NCBI GenBank assembly: GCA_002421985.1 | Contig: DISF01000106.1 | Coordinates: forward strand, 15,857-42,519 | DNA from: Roseovarius sp. UBA6217 | GTDB lineage: Bacteria; Pseudomonadota; Alphaproteobacteria; Rhodobacterales; Rhodobacteraceae | Reading direction: 5' to 3' | Length of the DNA: 26,663 bases | Part shown: positions 1-7,677 of the stretch, piece after piece | How the letters are laid out: each line of letters starts with the position of its first letter | How positions within the stretch are numbered: position 1 is the stretch's first letter | Notes under the pieces: model-generated | Database searches by the model: none | What the model saw: only the letters and a program-made list of their open reading frames with translations | Told to the model about the DNA's origin: nothing | Program-made: the position numbers and the translations under genes

Positions 1-1
1 C

Positions 2-271
2 ATCGACGAGTTCGACCTGCGCTGGTCCGAGGTGCGCGGCAGCGGCCCGCTCACCCCCCTGACCGACGCGCAGGTGCGCAAGGCCCATGATACCTTTCCG
101 ATCATGAAGGATGGCGAGGATCTGATCTATGTCGAAAGTCGAGGCAACTATACCTCGCCTGTAACCACCGGCTATTTCAATGAAAACCTGCTTGAGACGC
201 GCATGTTCGTGATCCCGCGCTTCGTGCCGCAGGTCTGCTTTACCGGGATCTGCGTGCCGGGCACAAGCTAG
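2..271 (+). CDS. C-terminal part of a TadE-like pilus assembly protein (partial)
   Basis: The frame is open from the first bases and ends at TAG 269-271, so only the last 89 residues are present and the start lies outside the window. The fragment contains WSEVRGSG, then GEDLIYVESRGNYTS and ends with two cysteines in QVCFTGICVPG. This soluble tail (a Trp-Ser-Glu strand, then 'gEdLIyvE..ynYt', then a short Cys pair) resembles the periplasmic part of TadE/TadG-type minor pilins of Rhodobacterales, which have one N-terminal membrane helix. That assignment is from memory of the family. The diagnostic N-terminal helix is not visible, so a different small exported protein remains possible. It is followed by 318 bases without a gene before clpS. 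Confidence 0.5.
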   Translation: MDEFDLRWSEVRGSGPLTPLTDAQVRKAHDTFPIMKDGEDLIYVESRGNYTSPVTTGYFNENLLETRMFVIPRFVPQVCFTGICVPGTS

Positions 272-589
272 GGCGTGCCATCCAACAATAGATTCCCGCG
301 CGTCAAGATTGCCGAACCTTTGCTTCTTGAAGCAGGCGACGTCTTTTGCGTCGGTCGGGGGTATTATTCATCTGATTCCGAACACTCTTATGACCGTCAT
401 CAAGGCGGGCTTGCCCGCCGCCGCGCGCCCGACCGCCCGGATCGCGCACGCCGATGCACGCCTCGGGTATCGGCAAGGCGATCCTCGCCCCCCCTTTTCT
501 CGGCCGTCTCATCGGCTATATAGAGGGGCCGGGGCGCGCAAAGCCCGCCATCGCAACAAACCCGCCACCCACGGCCAAGAGCATAAAGC
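272..589. other. Intergenic region upstream of clpS
   Basis: I see no gene in these 318 bases. They hold a small perfect hairpin at 321-334 (TGCTTC-TT-GAAGCA), one copy of the dispersed hairpin repeat (400-439), and a TATATA hexamer at 517-522 that may be the -10 element of the clpS operon. No good -35 lies 16-18 bases upstream of it. The stretch 272-400 is less GC-rich than the flanking genes, which suits a regulatory or decayed spacer. Short open frames on both strands here have no recognisable content. Confidence 0.5.
400..439 (+). repeat. Dispersed hairpin repeat, copy 1
   Basis: This 40-base copy has the core TCAAGG, a hairpin GGCGGGC-TT-GCCCGCC at 404-419, then CGCCGCGC and CGCCCGACCGCCCG. 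The same order of blocks occurs at 10511, 22069 and 26620. The hairpin's variable base pair is G:C here, T:A in copy 3 and C:G in copies 2 and 4. This is the most diverged copy, because the leading CCCCGCGCGGAA block is absent. Confidence 0.75.
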
Positions 590-934
590 ATGTCCGCACA
601 CGTCCCGCTCACCACCATGACCGGCCCCGAGGACGATGACGCCGACAGCGCCATCGTCACCAAGACGCGCACCAGGACCAGGCGCCCGCCGCTCTACAAG
701 GTGCTGTTGCTCAACGACGATTACACGCCGATGGAATTCGTCGTCGCGGTGCTGGAGCGGTTTTTCGGCATGTCGCACGCGCAGGCCTTCGAGATCATGC
801 TTACCGTCCACAAGAAGGGTGTTGCCGTCGTCGGCGTGTTCAGCCACGAGATAGCCGAAACCAAGGTGGCGCAGGTGATGGATTTCGCCCGCCGCCACCA
901 GCACCCGCTGCAATGCACGATGGAAAAGGAATAA
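590..934 (+). CDS. clpS: ATP-dependent Clp protease adaptor ClpS
   Basis: ClpS binds proteins with destabilising N-terminal residues and hands them to ClpA of the ClpAP protease in the cytoplasm. The 114-residue protein has a flexible acidic then basic N-terminus (1-33), followed by the folded core. Residues LYKVLLLNDDYTPMEFV (35-51) carry the Asn42-Asp43-Asp44 pocket and Met48. His74 in 'TVHKKG' completes the N-degron site, and AETKV and HPLQCTMEKE close the domain. Length and motifs match the family. The start ATG at 590 is preceded by a weak AAGAG. clpA, its usual partner, is not adjacent; an rRNA methyltransferase-like gene follows one base after the stop. Confidence 0.95.
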   Translation: MSAHVPLTTMTGPEDDDADSAIVTKTRTRTRRPPLYKVLLLNDDYTPMEFVVAVLERFFGMSHAQAFEIMLTVHKKGVAVVGVFSHEIAETKVAQVMDFARRHQHPLQCTMEKE

Positions 935-935
935 G

Positions 936-1934
936 GTGGGCCTTGGCACGCGCCTGACGCTCGCGCTGGAAAGCGGGGCCATTGTCCTGCCCGAGGCGGG
1001 GCGCATCGCCGTGATCGGGCCGCGCGCGGGCGCGGACCTGTCGGCCCTGCCCACGGGCCGCGTGCAGGTCATCACCACGCTCAAGCCCGATCACGACCAT
1101 TTCACCGCCGAGGGCCTTGATTGCGCCACCGCGCCCTCGGGGCGTTACGCCGCGGCGCTTGTCTGCGTGCCGCGCGCGCGCGCGCTGGCGCAGGCGATGA
1201 TCGCCACGGCCACGGCCCATACCGACGGGCCGGTGATCGTGGATGGCGACAAGACCAGCGGTATCGAATCGATGCTGCGCGCCCTGCGCGCGCACACCCG
1301 CGCCACCCCCGGCGCGCCGCTCTCCAAGGCGCATGGCAAGATCTTTGCCCTCGCCCCCGGTGCCGATCTGAGCGATTGGCAACCCGCAAGCCCCCGCCAG
1401 ATCGAGGGCGGATTCGTCACCGCGGCGGGCAGTTTTTCCGCCGACGGGATCGACCCCGGATCACGGCTTCTTGCCGACACCCTGCCGCCCAAACTCGGCG
1501 GTCATGTCATCGACATGGGCGGCGGCTGGGGCTATCTCTCGGCGCGCGCACTCGCGCGCGAGACAATCACCCGGCTTGATCTGATCGAGGCCGATGCCGA
1601 TGCGCTTGCCTGCGCGCGGCGCAACATCACCGACAGCCGCGCCCGGTTTCACTGGGCCGATGTCACCCGCTGGCACCCCGCCACCGCCGCCGACACGGCC
1701 ATCATGAATCCGCCCTTTCACACCGGGCGCGCTGCCGATCCCGGCCTTGGGCGGGCCTTTATCGCCGCTGCCGCCGGGATGCTGAAACCGGCGGGCGCGC
1801 TGTGGCTGGTGGCCAATCGCCACCTCGCCTACGAGGCCACGCTGGCGCTGCATTTCAAGCGCGTCGAAGAGGCGGCAGGCGATACCCGCTTCAAGATTCT
1901 TCATGCCAGCCATCCCTCTCGCCAGCGGCGCTGA
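936..1934 (+). CDS. RsmC-like class I SAM-dependent methyltransferase
   Basis: This is a probable rRNA guanine-N2 methyltransferase of the RsmC type, which modifies G1207 of 16S rRNA; the exact target is inferred. The 332-residue protein has the two-part RsmC layout: a degenerate N-terminal half with KTSGIESML (near residue 105), then a catalytic half that opens with GSFSADGIDPGSRLL. The SAM site is DMGGGWGYLS (about 190-200), with GGG in place of the usual GCG. The target-base motif NPPFH follows near 258. The start is GTG 936, one base after the clpS stop, with AAGGAATAAG as ribosome binding site, so the two genes are probably translationally coupled. Its end is 49 bases before the SDR gene. 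Confidence 0.85.
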   Translation: MGLGTRLTLALESGAIVLPEAGRIAVIGPRAGADLSALPTGRVQVITTLKPDHDHFTAEGLDCATAPSGRYAAALVCVPRARALAQAMIATATAHTDGPVIVDGDKTSGIESMLRALRAHTRATPGAPLSKAHGKIFALAPGADLSDWQPASPRQIEGGFVTAAGSFSADGIDPGSRLLADTLPPKLGGHVIDMGGGWGYLSARALARETITRLDLIEADADALACARRNITDSRARFHWADVTRWHPATAADTAIMNPPFHTGRAADPGLGRAFIAAAAGMLKPAGALWLVANRHLAYEATLALHFKRVEEAAGDTRFKILHASHPSRQRR

Positions 1935-1983
1935 AATCGCCTAACGTGGCCCGCGCGACGGAGCAACCAGAAGGCCACCCCCC

Positions 1984-2784
1984 ATGTCTTTTTCCATCTC
2001 CGGCAAGACCGCCATTGTCACCGGTGCCGCCAACGGTATCGGCCTCGCCATCGGGCGCCACTTTGCCGACAAGGGTGCCAAGGTGATGTTTGCCGACCGC
2101 GACGAGGGCCGCCTCAAGGAGGAACTCGGCCCCCTTGCCGAAAGCGACAATATCCGCTTTTTCGCCGGTGACATGCGCCAGAAACTGGCGCAGGCCAACC
2201 TGCTTTCGGCCACGCTCGACGCGTTCGAGGAGGTGGATATCCTCGTCAATGCCTGTCGGCAGGTCACGACCTCGGATGCGCTCAACCCCGACGATGACGG
2301 GGTCGAGACGCTGTTGCAGCAAAACCTGATGACCTCCCTGCGCATGAGCCAGCTTGTCGCGCGGCGGATGATAAAGCAGGCAAAGGGCGGCAAGAAGGGC
2401 TCTGCCGGGGCCATCGTCAACCTCTCATCCATCGCCGCACGGCGCACCCGGCCCGATCTCATGGCCTATTCGATCTCGTCAGCCGCGCTCGACCAGATGA
2501 CGCGCAGCCTTGCCGTGGCGCTCGCGCCGCACCAGATCCGCGTCAACGCCGTTGCCTTCGGCTCTGTGATGAGCGCCTCGCTCAAGGATACACTGCGCGA
2601 CCATGGCGATTACCGCGAGGATATAGAGACTCACACGCCCCTTGGCCGCATCGCCTCGGCCACCGAATTGGCAGAGGCGGTGCAATATCTCGCATCGGAC
2701 GGCGCGGGCTTCATGACCGGGCAGATCATGACGATGGATGGCGGGCGCACCCTGCTCGATCCGGTCAGCGCCCCCGCCCATTGA
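1984..2784 (+). CDS. Short-chain dehydrogenase/reductase family protein without the catalytic lysine
   Basis: This 266-residue protein has the Rossmann fold of classical SDR enzymes: TGAANGIG at 13-20 for NAD(P) binding, a later strand ending VNAC (89-91, normally NAG), the active-site serine Ser149 in VNLSS, Tyr162, then the IRVNAVAFG and GQIMTMDGG signatures. The Y-x-x-x-K motif reads Tyr162-Ser-Ile-Ser-Ser166 (codon TCA, 2479-2481), so the lysine that lowers the tyrosine pKa and binds the nicotinamide ribose is missing. The NAG glycine is also changed. Substrate is unknown. The gene lies between the RsmC-like gene and hemF (11 bases before the hemF ATG), in an apparent operon. It may be a weak or altered oxidoreductase, or a binding protein. 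Confidence 0.85.
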   Translation: MSFSISGKTAIVTGAANGIGLAIGRHFADKGAKVMFADRDEGRLKEELGPLAESDNIRFFAGDMRQKLAQANLLSATLDAFEEVDILVNACRQVTTSDALNPDDDGVETLLQQNLMTSLRMSQLVARRMIKQAKGGKKGSAGAIVNLSSIAARRTRPDLMAYSISSAALDQMTRSLAVALAPHQIRVNAVAFGSVMSASLKDTLRDHGDYREDIETHTPLGRIASATELAEAVQYLASDGAGFMTGQIMTMDGGRTLLDPVSAPAH

Positions 2785-2795
2785 AAGACCACGCC

Positions 2796-3686
2796 ATGAC
2801 CGATGATTTCACCCCGCAGAAAGCCCGCGCAAGCGCCTGGTTCCGCGCCCTGCGCGACGAGATCACCGCCGCCTTCGAGGCGCTGGAGGACAGCCACGCC
2901 ACCGGCCCGCTTGCCGACGCCCCCCCGGCCCGGTTTGACGTGCGCGAGACCCGGCGCGCAAGCGACGATGGCACGGATGCGGGCGGCGGCCTGATGAGCG
3001 TGATGCGCGGCGGTCGCGTGTTCGAGAAGGTGGGCGTCAACGTCTCGGAAGTCTACGGCCATCTCGGTGCGGCAGCCCAAAAGGCGATGGCCGCGCGCGG
3101 CGTGCCCGGCATGGAGGAAGATCCGCGTTTCTGGGCCAGCGGAATCAGCCTTGTGGCGCATATGCAGAACCCGCATTGCCCCGCCGTTCACATGAACACC
3201 CGCATGTTCTGGACGCCGCACACCTGGTGGTTCGGCGGCGGCTCGGATCTCAACCCCTGCATCGAATATGCCGAGGACACGGCGCATTTTCACGCCACGC
3301 AACAGGCCCATCTCGATCCTCACGGGGCCGATCTCTATCCCCGGCTCAAGGCCTGGGCGGACGAATATTTCTACATCCCCCACCGGGGCCGCGCGCGCGG
3401 GGTGGGTGGCATCTTCATGGATGATCGCAACAGCGGCGACTGGGAAGCGGATTTCGCGCTTACGCAGGATATCGGGCGCGCCTTCCTGCCCGCGTTCCTG
3501 CCCTTGGTCGAGCGCCGCCGCGTGCAGGAATTCACCGAGGCCGACCGCGACACCCAGCTTGTGCATCGTGGGCTTTATGCGGAATACAACCTCGTCTACG
3601 ACCGTGGCACGAAATTCGGGCTTGCCACCGGCCATGACGCGAATGCCGTGCTGATGAGCCTGCCGCCGCTGGCGAAATGGGTCTGA
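2796..3686 (+). CDS. hemF: Oxygen-dependent coproporphyrinogen III oxidase
   Basis: HemF decarboxylates coproporphyrinogen III to protoporphyrinogen IX using oxygen, late in haem (and bacteriochlorophyll) synthesis in the cytoplasm. The 296-residue protein is close to the usual length. Signatures are VHMNTRMF followed by WWFGGGSDLNP, then DEYFYIPHRGRARGVGGIF, and near the C-terminus YAEYNLVYDRGTKFGL and LMSLPPLAKWV. I chose ATG 2796 (MTDDFTPQ) because the upstream in-frame TTG at 2781 overlaps the SDR stop and lacks a ribosome binding site. The gene is co-directional and tightly spaced with the SDR gene. Haem supply links it in function with the ccm genes just downstream, which are on the opposite strand and converge on it. 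Confidence 0.97.
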   Translation: MTDDFTPQKARASAWFRALRDEITAAFEALEDSHATGPLADAPPARFDVRETRRASDDGTDAGGGLMSVMRGGRVFEKVGVNVSEVYGHLGAAAQKAMAARGVPGMEEDPRFWASGISLVAHMQNPHCPAVHMNTRMFWTPHTWWFGGGSDLNPCIEYAEDTAHFHATQQAHLDPHGADLYPRLKAWADEYFYIPHRGRARGVGGIFMDDRNSGDWEADFALTQDIGRAFLPAFLPLVERRRVQEFTEADRDTQLVHRGLYAEYNLVYDRGTKFGLATGHDANAVLMSLPPLAKWV

Positions 3687-3691
3687 CCCCG

Positions 3692-3742
3692 GCGCGCGGG
3701 CCGTTTCTGGCCTGAAGCGGACGCTGCTAGCTGCCCGCGCGC
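3692..3742. repeat. 10-bp perfect inverted repeat in the hemF/ccmH convergent gap
   Basis: GCGCGCGGGC (3692-3701) and GCCCGCGCGC (3733-3742) form a perfect 10-bp stem around a 31-base loop, five bases after the hemF stop. There is no U-run, so this is not a classical intrinsic terminator, though it could protect 3' ends or assist termination of the convergent hemF and ccmH transcripts. The rest of the 233-base gap (3687-3919) shows no gene I can support. Confidence 0.45.
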
Positions 3743-3919
3743 GGACTAAAGACACACCTGCGCACCACGCCCATCGCCTTGGCAAAGCCGACATGGCGCA
3801 AAAGCGCCCAGATGCCGCCCGCATCGGGCATCAAGGGAGATCCGCGCAACCGCCTGGAGAAAACAGGCGCTCCCGGTCGCGATCACCACGGCCGCGGCAA
3901 GGCCAAGGGGAACCGCGCG

Positions 3920-4372
3920 TCACTCCCGCAGGATTTCGCGCAACCGGTCCTCTTCCTCGGCGCTGAGCCGCCGCGCTTCGGGCTCGGCGGCTGTTGAGCG
4001 GCGGCGCATGTAAAGCCCGCCAATCAGCAGCCCGGCACCAAACATCAACGGCCCGGCCAGCCACAAAAGCAGGTTGGCCCCCTCGGCGGTGGGGTTGAGC
4101 AGCACATATTCGCCGTAGCGGTCGACGATATAGGCCACCGTCTCCTCGTTGCTATCGCCCGCCACAAGCCGCTCACGCACCAGAAGGCGCAGATCGCGCG
4201 CCAGTTCGGCGTTGGAATCGTCGATATTCTCGTTGCGGCAGACAAGACAGCGCAGCCCCGCCGATATCTCGCGCGCCCGCGCCTCGAGCGCGGGATCGTC
4301 GAGGATTTCATCGGGTTGCACCGCCCAGAGCGGGGCCGCGACAACGCAAAGCGCGAGGATAAGCCGTTTCAT
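3920..4372 (-). CDS. ccmH: Cytochrome c-type biogenesis protein CcmH
   Basis: CcmH is a membrane-anchored thioredoxin-like protein that keeps apocytochrome CxxCH cysteines reduced before haem attachment in the periplasm. The 150-residue protein has a signal peptide (MKRLILALCVVAAPLWA), the redox motif LRCLVCR with Cys42 and Cys45, the following NENIDDSNAELARDLR helix, and one transmembrane segment at about 99-121. A charged cytoplasmic tail follows. Its ATG (4372-4370) overlaps the ccmF stop as ATGA, so translation is coupled. In R. capsulatus the same pair is called ccl1/ccl2. This is the short single-domain CcmH without the TPR part. Confidence 0.95.
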   Translation of the reverse strand: MKRLILALCVVAAPLWAVQPDEILDDPALEARAREISAGLRCLVCRNENIDDSNAELARDLRLLVRERLVAGDSNEETVAYIVDRYGEYVLLNPTAEGANLLLWLAGPLMFGAGLLIGGLYMRRRSTAAEPEARRLSAEEEDRLREILRE

Positions 4373-6333
4373 TCCGCAGGCACCCCCTGCGGCACTTTGC
4401 GCGCGCCCGCCGCCACCCGGAACCGCCGGTCGCTCAGCGACAGGAACCCGCCCAGCGCCATCAGGATCGAGCCGCCCCAGATCCAGTTCGCCAGCGGCTT
4501 GTAATAGCTGCGCACAGCCCAGCCGCCGCCCTCCTGCGGATCGCCGATGGCCACGTAGATATCGCGCAGGAAGCCGTTATGCAGCGCGGCCTCGGTGGTG
4601 GGCATGGCGGCCACGGGATAGATGCGTTTTTCCGGGCGCATGGTGGCGATCTCGCGCCCGTCCCGGCCCAGCGTCAGCACCGCGACAGTGGCAAGGTAGT
4701 TCGGCCCCTGCTCCTGCCGCACCGCGTCAAGCCGCAGCGTATAGCCTGCAATCTCCGCCGTGTCGCCGGTCTGCATCACGCGGATATCCTCGGCCTGCCA
4801 GGCCATCATCGCCGCGATCCCGGCCATCGTCACGCCAAGCCCGGCATGGGCCACGGCCTTGCCCCAATCGGCGCGCGGCAGCCGCCACAGCCGCGCAAGC
4901 CGCCCCTGCCCGCGCCCGGTGCGCGACCACAGATCCACCGCCGCGCCAGAGACCAGCCATGCCGCAAGGAAAAGCCCCATCGGCCCCAGTGCCGAGCGCC
5001 CGCTCTGCACGGCCCAGGCAAGCGCCCCCACCGCCACCGCCAGCGCGAAGGCCGGGGCCAGTGCGCGCAGCGCGCGGCCCGGCTTGGCGCGCTTCCACGC
5101 CAGCATCGCGCCCACCGGCAAAACCAGGCCCAGTATCACCATGAACGGCGTGAAGGCCGCGTTGAAGAACGGCGCGCCGACCGACAGCTTGCGGTCGAAT
5201 GCCATTTCCGCCACCAGCGGCCAGATCGTGCCGAAAAACACCACAAAGGCCGCAACCGCCAGCAGGATGTTGTTGAGCACCAGCACCGATTCGCGGCTCA
5301 GCACGCCGAACACGCCCTTGGCCTGCATCGCCCCCGCGCGCATCGCAAACAGCGTGAGCGCACCGATCATGAACGCTGCGGTGATCGCCAGAAGAAACAC
5401 CCCGCGCTCGGGGTCGGTGGCAAAGGCGTGCACGCTTGTCAGCACGCCCGAGCGGGTGATGAACGCCCCGATCATCGAGAAGCCGAAGGCGATGATCGCC
5501 AGCAGGATCGTCCAGCTTTTGAGCGCCTCGCGCTTTTCCACCACGATGGCCGAATGCAAGAGCGCCGCCGAAATCAGCCACGGCATGAACGAGGCGTTTT
5601 CCACCGGATCCCAGAACCAGAACCCGCCCCAGCCAAGCTCGTAATAGGCCCACCACGAGCCAAGGCCGATGCCGATGGTCAGGAAAATCCACGCCGCCAG
5701 CGTCCACGGCCGCACCCAGCGGCCCCAGGCCGCGTCCACGCGCCCCTCGATCAGCGCGGCCACCGCAAAGGAAAAGGTCATCGAGAGGCCGACATAGCCG
5801 AGATAGAGAAACGGCGGGTGGAAGGCGAGGCCGGGATCTTGCAACAGCGGGTTGAGATCTTGCCCGTTGAAGGGCACCACATCCATGCGCAAAAACGGGT
5901 TGGAGGTGAACAGCACGAAGGCCAGAAACGCCACCCCGATCATCGCCTGCACGCTCAGCACGCGCGCCTTGAGGGTGGGGGGCAGGTTGTCGCCGAACCA
6001 CGCCACCGCCGCGCCAAAGAGCGCCACGATCATCACCCAGAGCAACATGGAACCCTCGTGATTGCCCCAGACGCCGGTGATCTTGTAGAGCAGGGGCTTG
6101 TCGGTATGGCTGTTGAGCACCACCAGCCGCAGCGAGAAATCCGAGGTGACAAAGGCATATGTCAGCGCCGCAAAGGACGCCGCCACCAGCAGGAATTGCG
6201 CGGTGGCGGCAGGCTCTGCCACGGCCATCCAGCCCGGCCAGCGCCGATGCGCGCCGATGAGCGGGATCACGGCCTGAACAGAGGCCACGACAAGGGCGAG
6301 GACGAGGGCAAAGTGGCCGAGTTCTGTAATCAT
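4369..6333 (-). CDS. ccmF: Haem lyase CcmF
   Basis: CcmF takes haem from CcmE and, with CcmH, ligates it to apocytochrome c on the periplasmic side. The 654-residue protein is polytopic. It has WGNHEGSMLLW (89-99), FHPPFLYLGYVG (171-182), and the WWD haem-handling signature running from Trp227 (WWAYYELGWGGFW, then FWDPVENASFMPW). A large periplasmic loop with IRVMQTGDTAEI lies near the C-terminus, followed by a last helix (WGGSILMALGGFLSL). The start chosen is ATG 6333 (MITELGHFALVL), where the first membrane helix begins; an in-frame GTG/ATG extension upstream would run through the promoter and lower the fit. The holin gene lies 78 bases upstream. Confidence 0.96.
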   Translation of the reverse strand: MITELGHFALVLALVVASVQAVIPLIGAHRRWPGWMAVAEPAATAQFLLVAASFAALTYAFVTSDFSLRLVVLNSHTDKPLLYKITGVWGNHEGSMLLWVMIVALFGAAVAWFGDNLPPTLKARVLSVQAMIGVAFLAFVLFTSNPFLRMDVVPFNGQDLNPLLQDPGLAFHPPFLYLGYVGLSMTFSFAVAALIEGRVDAAWGRWVRPWTLAAWIFLTIGIGLGSWWAYYELGWGGFWFWDPVENASFMPWLISAALLHSAIVVEKREALKSWTILLAIIAFGFSMIGAFITRSGVLTSVHAFATDPERGVFLLAITAAFMIGALTLFAMRAGAMQAKGVFGVLSRESVLVLNNILLAVAAFVVFFGTIWPLVAEMAFDRKLSVGAPFFNAAFTPFMVILGLVLPVGAMLAWKRAKPGRALRALAPAFALAVAVGALAWAVQSGRSALGPMGLFLAAWLVSGAAVDLWSRTGRGQGRLARLWRLPRADWGKAVAHAGLGVTMAGIAAMMAWQAEDIRVMQTGDTAEIAGYTLRLDAVRQEQGPNYLATVAVLTLGRDGREIATMRPEKRIYPVAAMPTTEAALHNGFLRDIYVAIGDPQEGGGWAVRSYYKPLANWIWGGSILMALGGFLSLSDRRFRVAAGARKVPQGVPAE

Positions 6334-6339
6334 GCCGAG

Positions 6340-6368
6340 ATTATAATCCCGGCGCGAGCCCCGTCCAA
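6340..6368 (-). promoter_or_regulatory. Candidate sigma-70 promoter of ccmF, predicting a leaderless mRNA
   Basis: On the minus strand a perfect TATAAT (6345-6340) lies 17 bases downstream of TTGGAC (6368-6363). A start seven bases beyond the -10 element would be at about 6333, the A of the ccmF ATG. No Shine-Dalgarno sequence is visible between the -10 and the ATG. This suggests that ccmF can be transcribed apart from the genes upstream, as a leaderless message. The -35 match is weak, so the call rests mainly on the -10. Confidence 0.5.
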
Positions 6369-6411
6369 TGGCAATCGTCAAGAAAGACGGATCACATTGT
6401 CGCGGCGGCCT

Positions 6412-6987
6412 TCATTCTTTGGCGCGCCAGGCGTCGAGCGCTGGATTTTCGCCATCCGAGACCGTAGCAACCGCCGCCCGCGTGGCGCGTGCATCGGGGC
6501 CGGGGTCGGCGGCACCGGGGCTGTCATGGCGCAGGGCGCGCAGGCTCTCTATCGTCTCCAGCACCTGCGGCGCGCGCGCCAGCGTCGTGGCCAGCGAACG
6601 CTGAAACTCCTGCCCCTTGGCCTGATGCCGCGCGCCGAAATAAAAACTCACGATCGCGCCCAACAGCCACCAGAGCGGCTCTGGCACCAGCGCCAGCCCC
6701 GCCATGCGCTCGCCGAACCACAAGGGATCGACCATCGCCGAAACAAACAGCCCCAGCGTGCCAAGCGCCATCGCCGGGCGTGGCACGCGGTTCAGCCCGT
6801 CGATGATCCGGTCGAACAGGCCCCGGTCGGTGGCGCGGAACTCCGCTGCCATCTGATCGAGCGCCGCGCGCTGCATCTCTGCCCCGCGCGCATCCGCGGC
6901 TTCGGCATTGACGCGAAACACCTCTGCCGTCTCGCGCACGACATTGCCGGTGCCGCCGAACAGCACCCGAAGAATATCGCCTACCAT
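6412..6987 (-). CDS. 3TM-type holin, gene transfer agent family
   Basis: This 191-residue protein has a charged amphipathic N-terminus (1-65, rich in Ala, Glu and Arg), two clear membrane segments (about 72-92, MALGTLGLFVSAMVDPLWF, and about 98-118, LWWLLGAIVSFYFGA), and a charged Ala/Arg tail. This is the layout of the holin family associated with gene-transfer-agent release. Holins open the inner membrane so that the endolysin reaches the wall. Its ATG overlaps the last codons of the endolysin gene by seven bases, so the pair is translated together. The pairing strengthens the call. A third membrane helix is not obvious from the sequence alone. Confidence 0.8.
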   Translation of the reverse strand: MVGDILRVLFGGTGNVVRETAEVFRVNAEAADARGAEMQRAALDQMAAEFRATDRGLFDRIIDGLNRVPRPAMALGTLGLFVSAMVDPLWFGERMAGLALVPEPLWWLLGAIVSFYFGARHQAKGQEFQRSLATTLARAPQVLETIESLRALRHDSPGAADPGPDARATRAAVATVSDGENPALDAWRAKE

Positions 6988-7589
6988 TGGGCCACCCTCT
7001 CGCTGAATTCCGCCTCACTCAGATGATAGCGCGGCGCGATGAACTCCTCTGCGCGCCGGATCCAGCCGCCCTTGCCCCCCGCCCGCGTCCGCGCGAATTT
7101 GCGGCTGGCGGGCCGGACATCGGCAAGCCGGAGGTAATAATTGCGCCGCGCGATCCCGTAGGCATCGGCGATGTGATCGGGCGCGGCCTCTGCCGCCGCC
7201 TGCGCCGCCGCCACCGTCTGCGGCCCGATCACCCCGTCCACATCGACCGCATGGCCCATCTCGCGCAGAAGCCGTTGCAGGATGCGCACCGCGTTCGCCC
7301 CGGCATTCACCTGCATGTCAAAGACGCTCGCGCGCAGCACCTCGGGCAGGCGGTCGATGCCAGGGCGGCGATAGTAATGCTCGATGAAGATATCGACGGC
7401 CTGCGCACGGCTCAGCGCGCGCACATCGTCCGCATCAATCACCCCGTCGCGATCAAGATCAAGGCCGAGACGGCGCATCGTGTGGATCGTGACCCCGAAA
7501 TTCGTGGCCCCGCCCGGATCGTCCGGGTCGTTGACGAAACCGCCCTCGCGGGCGACGATTTCTTCGGCAATCTGCCTGACGCTCTTCAT
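6981..7589 (-). CDS. Glycoside hydrolase family 108 endolysin (muramidase) with an EF-hand-like loop
   Basis: This enzyme would cleave peptidoglycan for lysis, acting with the overlapping holin. The 202-residue protein carries the GH108 active site REGGFVNDPDDPGGATNFG with catalytic Glu15. A C-terminal peptidoglycan-binding-like region has DVDGVIGPQT near 115-125. Between them, residues 44-55 (DLDRDGVIDADD) match a calcium-binding EF-hand loop: Asp at 1, 3 and 5, Gly at 6, Ile at 8, Asp at 12. There is no signal peptide, as expected for a holin-dependent endolysin. The start has a good site (AGAGGGG, eight bases upstream). It lies 88 bases after ccmE. R. capsulatus GTA release depends on such an endolysin/holin pair encoded away from the capsid cluster. 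Confidence 0.88.
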   Translation of the reverse strand: MKSVRQIAEEIVAREGGFVNDPDDPGGATNFGVTIHTMRRLGLDLDRDGVIDADDVRALSRAQAVDIFIEHYYRRPGIDRLPEVLRASVFDMQVNAGANAVRILQRLLREMGHAVDVDGVIGPQTVAAAQAAAEAAPDHIADAYGIARRNYYLRLADVRPASRKFARTRAGGKGGWIRRAEEFIAPRYHLSEAEFSERVAQW

Positions 7590-7677
7590 CCGGTTCCCCT
7601 CTTGCGCGGTTGACGCAGGCAGGATGGGGAACGGTGGTTAACGCGGGCTTGGGGCGGCGTGCGGTGGTCGGGGGCGC

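Noticed and set aside
303..512. Minus-strand frame ending RKRRRLLQEAKVRQS before clpS
   Set aside because: It passes through the dispersed repeat, has no plausible start signal and matches nothing I know.
3728..3832. 34-codon minus-strand frame (MPDAGGIWALLRHVGF...) between hemF and ccmH
   Set aside because: It starts without a ribosome binding site and lies in a convergent 3' gap; it is too short to support.
4579..7026. Long plus-strand open frame (815 codons) antisense to ccmF and the holin
   Set aside because: It mirrors the codon pattern of the minus-strand genes in GC-rich DNA, has no domain or hydrophobic pattern of its own, and crosses two real genes.
7637..7642. GTTAAC upstream of the endolysin as a CtrA site
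   Set aside because: Only one half-site is present; the TTAA-N7-TTAA pattern is missing, so GTA-style CtrA control cannot be claimed from it.
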